DNA of 29,434 bases from Dialister sp. UBA6422 (GTDB lineage Bacteria > Bacillota > Negativicutes > Veillonellales > Dialisteraceae): contig DJPC01000016.1 of assembly GCA_002439665.1 (NCBI GenBank), positions 273 through 29,706 on the forward strand, in the 5' to 3' direction. Below are positions 23,907 to 29,434 of the stretch, piece by piece. The notes beneath the pieces are model-generated. The model was not told where the DNA came from and made no database searches. It was given only the letters and a program-made list of their open reading frames with translations. Both the position numbers and the translations under genes were made by a program. Every line of letters begins with the position of its first letter. The first letter of the stretch is position 1.

Positions 23907-25256
23907 TTACATCCAGTGGCTGAGATCGAAATCTTCACCAATGGTTTCTCGGATACAGATTTTAGCAATATACATGCCCATAAGGGTCAATGAAGAACGA
24001 CGAAGCATGCTATTATCCCAGGCATTTTGCAATTTAGCAAGATCAGATGCCACATGATTCAGCACATAGCCCATTTCTTTTCTGTCATAAGCCACCGGTC
24101 TTGATTCAGCCAAAGCCTGGATGTTATGACGGGTCACCACATCTTCTACGCCCATATCATCCATTAATGTGCTAAGCATAGATTCATCCACAGCAGCCGG
24201 CTTGTAGTAAGAATTATACAAACTGGGCACCAAGGAACCAGAAGGCCACTCTCTAAAAATGGAGGCCAATTCACTCTTCATAGCTCCCCTAAACGCAAAG
24301 ATCAGGGGGTAAGAATCATGGAGCACTTGACCAAATGCAATCTCTTTATTTTCCAAAGAAATGCAATGCAGATATTCTAGTTGCTGATAACCGCTGTATT
24401 CATCAGGTAACTGATCCATAAATGGGGTAATATATTTTTCTGTATATTTTTTAAGATGAGCGGCATCGAAATTATCTGTATTTCTGGAATAATGGAAAAT
24501 CAGAAGCAAAGCCAAAGCATGAAAACCACTTTCTTCCATACGAGGCATAGCTTTCAATGCATCATAGGCCAAAATGGTCTTTGTTTCAGAACGTTTACCA
24601 TGAGCCACATCGGAAAAGGCATCGGATACCATTTCTAATACACGCGGCGTAGGCATCATCACATAAGTGCGCTGCGCATTCTGCAACGCTTCTTGCACCA
24701 TAATATGAGTCAGCGTATCTGCCATCTCTGCATCAGACATGTGCAAGCTGGAAATCAGATGGTGTGTAACTTTTCTAGTATCTTCTTCTACTGTATGAGA
24801 AACAGCGCCATAGCGATTTAAGAAGTGACGTACAAAGTGTTCTTCCAGTGTATCTGCTCCTGGTTTATTTTCCAAAATAGTAGGCACCGGTTCTGGAGCA
24901 AAAGCACTTTTAGAGGATAGCGCACTGCGGCTAGGCTCATGAACGTTATGTTCCAATTCTTTGCGAGAAAAGATTTTCGTCTTTTCTTCTTCCAAAGCCG
25001 CCTTTTTCTCTTTATAAGCTCCAAGAGAAGGAAGAATCTGTGTAGCTTCCTCTGCAGAAGAAACTTTCCTTTCTTTCTTTTCTTCTTTTTTAGGTACTGG
25101 GATCTCCATGGTTTTTTCTAAATCCATGGATGGTTCAACTGGCTTTTTATTTACAGTTTCTTTCTTTTTCTTTTTGAAACCAAATACAGCAAAGTAGGAT
25201 ACAACTAAAAATAATGCGGTCACCGCTGCCAATACTATATAGGGAATAATAAACAT
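23907..25256 (-). CDS. Membrane-anchored protein of unknown function
   Basis: The 449 residues start with one hydrophobic anchor (about 2-26: YIVLAAVTALFLVVSYFAVF) and a run of lysines, so the rest should be cytoplasmic. Residues 35-125 form a charged, low-complexity linker rich in Lys, Glu, Pro and Ser (for example VPKKEEKKERKVSSAEEATQ). A globular, mainly helical part follows (about 130-449). It contains HFVRHFLNRYGAVSHTVEED, MVQEALQNAQRTYVMMPTPR and ends in FDLSHWM. The layout recalls membrane-tethered adaptors such as ZipA or FtsY-like proteins, but no motif supports that. The ribosome site is AAGGAG and the gene has its own promoter, so it is monocistronic. I recognise no family; it may be lineage-specific. 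Confidence 0.85.
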   Translation of the reverse strand: MFIIPYIVLAAVTALFLVVSYFAVFGFKKKKKETVNKKPVEPSMDLEKTMEIPVPKKEEKKERKVSSAEEATQILPSLGAYKEKKAALEEEKTKIFSRKELEHNVHEPSRSALSSKSAFAPEPVPTILENKPGADTLEEHFVRHFLNRYGAVSHTVEEDTRKVTHHLISSLHMSDAEMADTLTHIMVQEALQNAQRTYVMMPTPRVLEMVSDAFSDVAHGKRSETKTILAYDALKAMPRMEESGFHALALLLIFHYSRNTDNFDAAHLKKYTEKYITPFMDQLPDEYSGYQQLEYLHCISLENKEIAFGQVLHDSYPLIFAFRGAMKSELASIFREWPSGSLVPSLYNSYYKPAAVDESMLSTLMDDMGVEDVVTRHNIQALAESRPVAYDRKEMGYVLNHVASDLAKLQNAWDNSMLRRSSLTLMGMYIAKICIRETIGEDFDLSHWM

Positions 25257-25300
25257 GCAATCTCCTTATTTCTTTACTTCATCGAAATAAATCCACGTAC

Positions 25301-25329
25301 ATTTTATCACACACTTACAAGAATGTCGA
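25301..25329 (-). promoter_or_regulatory. Promoter of the 449-residue membrane-anchored protein
   Basis: On the minus strand -35 TCGACA (25324-25329) and -10 TAAAAT (25301-25306) are separated by 17 bases, each one base from consensus, about 45 bases before the ATG. Confidence 0.7.
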
Positions 25330-25420
25330 TTCATGTCAGTCAATGGTTTCCCATCAGACAAGGAATACATAACAAACCATACTGTTTATGAAAGCATGGG
25401 GTAGCAAACAAAGGCTGTCA

Positions 25421-25475
25421 CTAGTTGTTAGTTGCCAGTTATCAATTTGTTTGAATACATTGACTAACTACTATA
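25421..25475. repeat. GTTGTTA-type inverted repeat after gpsA
   Basis: CTAGTTGTTAGTTG (25421-25434) and the roughly complementary GACTAACTACTAT (from 25462) flank a short spacer. It is a member of the intergenic repeat family and lies directly beyond the gpsA terminator. Confidence 0.5.
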
Positions 25476-25505
25476 TAAAAAGCGGCAAGCATCGCTGCTT
25501 ACCGC
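25473..25505 (-). terminator. Terminator of der-plsY-gpsA
   Basis: GCGGTAAGC and GCTTGCCGC on the minus strand (25497-25505 with 25482-25490) pair over nine positions with one G-U pair around a 6-base loop, followed by TTTTTATA. It lies 18 bases after the gpsA stop. Confidence 0.88.
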
Positions 25506-25522
25506 CATGGTTTGACTATCCA

Positions 25523-26533
25523 CTAATTCGGATAGGTTTCCGACTCTGCTTTTTTCGCTCTTGTCATCAAAGCTTCCAAAGCTTCTAGTGCAGAATGGTC
25601 CCCATGAATCAAATGACACACTTCTTCTGTAATGGGCATGTCGATGCCTTCTCTTTCTGCGATTTCATGAACCAGCTGTGCTGTGCGGATACCTTCCACC
25701 ACCATATTGGTACCTTCGGTGATTTCCTTAGCCGTTTTCCCTTCTGCAATCATCATACCAGCTGTGTGATTTCTACTATGCACACTAGTACAGGTGCACA
25801 CCAGATCCCCCATGCCAGACAAGCCGAAGAATGTTGTCATTTCGGCGCCGAAGTGACAACCAAAGCGGGTCATTTCTACCAAGCCGCGGGTCATAAGAGC
25901 AGCCCTGCAGTTATCCCCAAGGCCAATACCATCCAGTACCCCACAGGCCAGCGCCATGATATTTTTTAAGGCCCCGCCATATTCTACACCACGGATATCA
26001 TCGCTTCGATAGACACGGAATACAGGGCTCATAAATAAATCCTGCACCACCTGTACTGCTTCTGGCACAGCTGAAGCAGCCACTGTCGCGCAAGGAAGTC
26101 CTTGTCCTACTTCCTCTGCATGGTTTGGACCGGAAAGAGCTACGATTTTATTAGTGATGCCCTTCACTTTTTCAGTGATGACTTCAGATAACCGATGACC
26201 TTCCTTATCAGCCAAGCCTTTGGATGCGCAAACGACTACCGCATCCTTCATAAGCCATGGAGTGATCTTTTCTGCCATAGATTCTACCACTTGGGAAGGT
26301 GTGCAGAGAATCACACATCCCGCATTGGACACTGCTTTTTCTAAATCGCTGGTGATTCTCACATTGACCGGAATGCGGCATCCAGGGAGATAATCCTTAT
26401 TTTCTCTGGATTTGCTAATGGCTGCCGCCCTTTCTGGATTTCTGCAATACATGACTAAATCATCGTGACGACCAGCTAAGGAAATCATCATAGCCGTGCC
26501 CCAGCCGCCAGCTCCAATCATGGCTATTTTCAT
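25523..26533 (-). CDS. gpsA: Glycerol-3-phosphate dehydrogenase [NAD(P)+] GpsA
   Basis: GpsA reduces dihydroxyacetone phosphate to sn-glycerol-3-phosphate, the backbone for phospholipids. The 336 residues show the NAD(P)-binding GAGGWGTA loop (7-14), the family block LSGPNHAEEVGQGLP (about 133-147), the catalytic-lysine segment VEYGGALKNIMALACGVLDG and the C-terminal EGTNMVVEGIRTA. The ribosome site AGAGGTAA overlaps the plsY stop. It is last in der-plsY-gpsA; the product of GpsA is the substrate of PlsY, so the two adjacent genes form one pathway. Confidence 0.98.
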   Translation of the reverse strand: MKIAMIGAGGWGTAMMISLAGRHDDLVMYCRNPERAAAISKSRENKDYLPGCRIPVNVRITSDLEKAVSNAGCVILCTPSQVVESMAEKITPWLMKDAVVVCASKGLADKEGHRLSEVITEKVKGITNKIVALSGPNHAEEVGQGLPCATVAASAVPEAVQVVQDLFMSPVFRVYRSDDIRGVEYGGALKNIMALACGVLDGIGLGDNCRAALMTRGLVEMTRFGCHFGAEMTTFFGLSGMGDLVCTCTSVHSRNHTAGMMIAEGKTAKEITEGTNMVVEGIRTAQLVHEIAEREGIDMPITEEVCHLIHGDHSALEALEALMTRAKKAESETYPN

Positions 26534-26538
26534 AAGAC

Positions 26539-27123
26539 TTACCTCTTTTCCCTAGAAATCGGCTTCTCTTCTCCTCGCAAAAGCCGCTTGATATTATCCT
26601 TATGTTTGCCGATAACAATGATGGCTGCAAAGGCAGCAAATCCTACATATTCTATTGGCTTATCCATGAGAAACATAACGATAGCTACCACAGGTGCTGC
26701 AAAAATAGACCCTAAAGACACGATGTGTTTCCATTTGAAAATAGCAAGCCATACCAGAAAAGCAGCTATGACTGCTGGATAGCAAATATACGAAAAAGCA
26801 CCTACACCGCAAGCCACGCCTTTTCCGCTTTTGAAATGCAAGAAAATGGACCAATCATTACCTACAATAGCAAAAATAGCGCAGGCCAGTACCAGCGTCG
26901 GATCTGGCATGCCCAGATGGACTGCAATAAATCCCTTTAAAAAATCACAAATAAAAACGGAAAGTCCTGCTACTGCTCCCAATTCACGATAGGCATTGGT
27001 AGCGCCAATATTTCCGCTCCCTACTTTTTTCAAATTAACCCCATAAAAAATTCGTCCGATAATGTATCCGCTTGGGATGGCACCGATGAAATAAGCCAAT
27101 ACCACCCACAGAATGGATTCCAT
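26539..27123 (-). CDS. plsY: Glycerol-3-phosphate acyltransferase PlsY (acyl-phosphate dependent)
   Basis: PlsY is an integral membrane enzyme that transfers an acyl group from acyl-phosphate to glycerol-3-phosphate, giving lysophosphatidic acid. The 194 residues have several membrane spans, about five, and the three loop motifs of the family: GAIPSGYIIGR, VGSGNIGATNAYR (about 34-46) and HFKSGKGVACGVGA. The ATG at 27123 shares its A with the der stop (TGATG) and has GGAG upstream. A GTG at 27126 is the alternative. It is coupled to der and adjacent to gpsA, which supplies its substrate. Confidence 0.97.
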   Translation of the reverse strand: MESILWVVLAYFIGAIPSGYIIGRIFYGVNLKKVGSGNIGATNAYRELGAVAGLSVFICDFLKGFIAVHLGMPDPTLVLACAIFAIVGNDWSIFLHFKSGKGVACGVGAFSYICYPAVIAAFLVWLAIFKWKHIVSLGSIFAAPVVAIVMFLMDKPIEYVGFAAFAAIIVIGKHKDNIKRLLRGEEKPISREKR

Positions 27124-28451
27124 CACTCTTCTCCACCATCCTTCTTACTTCGTACTACAATACGGATCGGAGTCCCTTCAAAACTAAAAGACTCTCTCAG
27201 CTTATTTTCAATAAAACGAACATATGAGAAATGAATCAGATTGGCATCATTGACAAACATAACAAACGTTGGTGGACGAATCCCCACCTGGGTCATATAG
27301 TAAATCTTTGCCACCCGACCTGCATGGGCTGGCGGCGGATTGATCATCTTGGCATCTTCCAAAAGATCATTCAAAACAGAAGTAGGAATACGAAGACTCT
27401 GCTGCTCTGCCACATTATAAATCATGTCACCCAGGCGATGAATACGCTGCTTGGTCAAAGCAGAGCCAAAAAGCATAGGTACATAGGAAGCAAAAGGAAG
27501 ACCATTCTTGATTTCCTTTTCAAATTCCACCATAGTATTGGTCTCTTTGGCAACTGCATCCCATTTATTCACGAAAAGGAGAAGTCCCTTTCCTGCCTCA
27601 TGGATGTAACCAATGATTTTTTTATCCTGTTCTGTAAGCTTATCAATAGCATCTAAGACAAAAATCGCTACATCGCAATTATCAATGGCACGGATGGAAC
27701 GAATAACGCTATATTTTTCCAGTGGTTCATCAATTTTGCTCTTCTTACGCATACCAGCGGTATCTACCAAAATGAAGGTTTTCCCCTTGTAATTCCAAAC
27801 AGAATCCACCGCATCACGGGTGGTCCCCATTTCATCAGCCACAAGAGATCTCTCATAGCCCAGAAGAGAATTGATGAGTGTAGATTTACCCACATTCGGA
27901 CGACCTACAATGGCGGTACGAATGATATCCTCCGATTCTTCTTCTTTCTCTTCAGGGAAACCTTCTGTGATTTTATCTAAAAGCTCACCAAAACCAAGGC
28001 GATTCACCGCAGAAATACCGATAGGATCTCCCAAGGCCAAAGAATAGAAGTCATACACATCCATTTCCTGGTTGTCACTATCTACCTTGTTAACTGCCAG
28101 TACTACTGGTTTCCCAGTGCGACGAAGAAGACGCGCAATGGTCTCATCATCAGGCATCAGCCCTGCTCTGGCATCCACCACAAAAAGAATCACATCCGCT
28201 TCTTCCATGGCAAGCTCTGCCTGCTGACGAATACCACTGGAAATCTGATCCTTTTCATTTCTAAATTCAATACCGCCGGTATCGATCAAAGTAAATTCAT
28301 AATTCAGCCATTTGACATCACAATAAATGCGATCTCTGGTCACGCCAGGGATGTCCTCTACAATGGACACCCGCTTTTGAGCCAATCCATTAATCAAAGT
28401 GGATTTGCCCACATTCGGACGACCTACAATAGCTACGAGAGGTTTACTCAT
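27123..28451 (-). CDS. der: Ribosome biogenesis GTPase Der (EngA)
   Basis: Der is a double-GTPase that acts in assembly of the 50S ribosomal subunit. From the chosen start the protein has 442 residues. Both G domains carry P-loops of the form GRPNVGKSTLIN, with DTGGIE and DTAGMRKKS as G3 elements and NKVD and NKWD as G4 elements. The KH-like C-terminal domain follows (VRFIENKLRESFSFEGTPI). I chose the ATG at 28451 (MSKPLVAIVG) with AAAGGA upstream. The frame to 28484 adds 11 residues that do not look like the family and lack a ribosome site. der-plsY-gpsA is a common order in Firmicutes. Confidence 0.97.
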   Translation of the reverse strand: MSKPLVAIVGRPNVGKSTLINGLAQKRVSIVEDIPGVTRDRIYCDVKWLNYEFTLIDTGGIEFRNEKDQISSGIRQQAELAMEEADVILFVVDARAGLMPDDETIARLLRRTGKPVVLAVNKVDSDNQEMDVYDFYSLALGDPIGISAVNRLGFGELLDKITEGFPEEKEEESEDIIRTAIVGRPNVGKSTLINSLLGYERSLVADEMGTTRDAVDSVWNYKGKTFILVDTAGMRKKSKIDEPLEKYSVIRSIRAIDNCDVAIFVLDAIDKLTEQDKKIIGYIHEAGKGLLLFVNKWDAVAKETNTMVEFEKEIKNGLPFASYVPMLFGSALTKQRIHRLGDMIYNVAEQQSLRIPTSVLNDLLEDAKMINPPPAHAGRVAKIYYMTQVGIRPPTFVMFVNDANLIHFSYVRFIENKLRESFSFEGTPIRIVVRSKKDGGEE

Positions 28452-28518
28452 GAGCCTATTCCTTTCTATATACAATATATGCATAACGCGCGGAAATAAC
28501 AGTCTAGTTTAGAGAAAT

Positions 28519-28710
28519 GTTGTTCGTTGTTTGTTGTGGGTTTATGTTACGTGTTCTTTCTCATCAATTCACACAAATACGTAGAGTGCTTGATTTTGGA
28601 TTTTCCCTTTAGTACATAAATATTAAACCATAAACCAATGTCTTTTTATCAAGGCAAGTTGCTATAAAAGTTCTTGGCAGGTACCCCAAACAATTAACAA
28701 CCAACAACAT
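28519..28710. repeat. Long-range inverted repeat in the der leader
   Basis: ATGTTGTTCGTTGTTTGTTG (28519-28538) matches the complement of CAATTAACAACCAACAACAT (28691-28710) at 17 of 20 positions. The arms are separated by about 150 bases and belong to the GTTGTTA repeat family; another copy-like GGTTGTTGGTT lies near 28840. The whole gap from 28452 to 29047 otherwise holds one promoter and the terminator of the M20 gene, and no gene I can support. Confidence 0.6.
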
Positions 28711-28748
28711 ATAACTAGCAACACTTTCCCATTTTTACTGTACTAAAA

Positions 28749-28777
28749 ATTGTATGATAGGCTAGAAGTAAAGTCAA
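28749..28777 (-). promoter_or_regulatory. Near-consensus promoter reading towards der
   Basis: On the minus strand -35 TTGACT (28772-28777) and -10 TACAAT (28749-28754) are separated by exactly 17 bases, each one base from consensus. Transcription would start near 28742 and give a leader of about 290 bases before der, spanning the inverted repeat. Confidence 0.65.
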
Positions 28778-28966
28778 GTGATTTTCATCAGTAGATGTTT
28801 CCATAACCGCTAAAAGGTAGCAAAAGGCGGGATAGGAACTGGTTGTTGGTTATCCAGAATAAAATCAGGACAAATATGACAGGAGCCGGAATGGATGCCA
28901 TAGCCCACATATCTCTCTATATAATATTCAAATGATGATAGCACCCATAAAGGGCTCCAAAGGAAA

Positions 28967-29010
28967 TAAAAAATCACAGCACTTCCTTTTCAAAAAAGCA
29001 AAGTGCTGTG
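28967..29010 (-). terminator. Terminator of the M20 peptidase gene
   Basis: CACAGCACTT (28975-28984) and AAGTGCTGTG (29001-29010) form a perfect 10-base stem with a 16-base loop; ATTTTTTATTT follows on the minus strand. It lies 37 bases after the stop codon. Confidence 0.88.
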
Positions 29011-29047
29011 CTAGGAACTCTATGTGATTGACTTATAAAATAGGATG

Positions 29048-29434
29048 TTATTTAGCGGACAAGAGATAATCGATAGCAAATCTTGCATAAATGGCAGTAC
29101 CATCAGGGAATGTATCTTCATCCACATCAAAGGCAGGATGATGATGGACGCAATCAATTCCCTTGGCTCTATTTCTAGCCCCCAAGAATCCGAAAACTCC
29201 AGGGATACTGTCCATGTATACCGCAAAATCTTCTGCACCCATTTGTCTATCCATATGTACCAATGCCTCTTGTCCCATAACTTCTGACACTGCATGACGG
29301 GCTATATCATTTAAGTCTTTGTGTTCATTGATAAGTGGTGCAGGTCCGAAGAAATAGGTGCATTCGGCGCTGCAGCCATAACCGGAAGCAATCTTTGTAG
29401 CCGCTTCCTTGATCATATCTGGTAAATGGTTGCG
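29048..29434 (-). CDS. M20 family metallopeptidase/amidohydrolase (partial, 5' end outside window)
   Basis: Only the last 128 codons are present; the frame is open to the right edge. The end of the M20 fold is clear: MGAEDFAVYMDSIPGVFGFL, with the conserved acidic residue of the active site, and VHHHPAFDVDEDTFPDGTAI, with the His that binds the second metal ion. This pattern fits the M20D group (N-acyl amino acid or aminobenzoyl-glutamate amidohydrolases, hippurate hydrolase-like). The substrate cannot be predicted. The ATG at 29416 is internal and is not the start, because the frame continues in the family pattern upstream of it. Confidence 0.9.
   Translation of the reverse strand, partial: RNHLPDMIKEAATKIASGYGCSAECTYFFGPAPLINEHKDLNDIARHAVSEVMGQEALVHMDRQMGAEDFAVYMDSIPGVFGFLGARNRAKGIDCVHHHPAFDVDEDTFPDGTAIYARFAIDYLLSAK

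Noticed and set aside
28788..28910. A 40-codon hydrophobic frame on the minus strand (starting MWAMASIPAPVIFVLILFWI) in the gap upstream of der
   Set aside because: No proper ribosome site (only AGAGAG two bases away), no neighbouring transporter gene to partner, and the end overlaps nothing informative; likely chance.

Overview
This window looks like a chromosomal segment of a moderately AT-rich anaerobic Firmicute, most likely a Negativicute of the Veillonellaceae/Dialister type. The reasons are a PolC-type replicase, cdaA-cdaR-glmM, plsY-gpsA-der, two-subunit iron-sulfur serine dehydratase, sufC-B-D, and orthologues normally found in Gram-positive lineages. The genus assignment is inference. 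All 23 genes I support lie on the minus strand, so transcription runs from high to low coordinates. No tRNA, rRNA, IS element, prophage or CRISPR array was seen.

Reading in the direction of transcription. (1) The end of an M20 metallopeptidase (window edge to 29048) has its own terminator. It is followed by a roughly 590-base gene-free stretch holding a near-consensus promoter that reads into der-plsY-gpsA (ribosome GTPase, then two steps of phospholipid synthesis), closed by a terminator at 25.5 kb. (2) A 449-residue membrane-anchored protein of unknown function has its own promoter. (3) A 400-base leader containing an intrinsic terminator precedes sdaAB-sdaAA (L-serine to pyruvate plus ammonia). 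(4) cdaA-cdaR (c-di-AMP synthesis and its regulator) leads to glmM, which also has a strong promoter of its own. An unpaired cydB-like gene and an overlooked 56-residue ORF ending at a perfect terminator follow. (5) A multi-pass membrane protein resembles GT-C/DUF6020 proteins. (6) rsmD-coaD-(coiled-coil protein), then comEA-comEC-holA-vanW and polC, link RNA methylation, CoA synthesis, DNA uptake and the replicase. (7) An orphan solute-binding lipoprotein gene is flanked by terminators. (8) sufC-sufB-sufD (Fe-S cluster scaffold) is driven by a near-consensus promoter surrounded by dyad sequences and runs off the left edge.

The points most worth a second look are these. The PolC lacks the 3'-5' exonuclease insert that PolC enzymes normally carry inside the PHP domain. 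The ComEC has a metallo-beta-lactamase-like tail without the metal-binding motif. The serine dehydratase genes have a leader with an embedded terminator. The der operon has a long leader with a distant inverted repeat. A cydB-like gene has no cydA in the window and is followed by a small unknown gene. A family of GTTGTTA-type repeats occurs only in the gaps between 22.7 and 28.9 kb. At five gene junctions, start and stop codons overlap (ATGA four times, TGATG once), which fixed several start codons.
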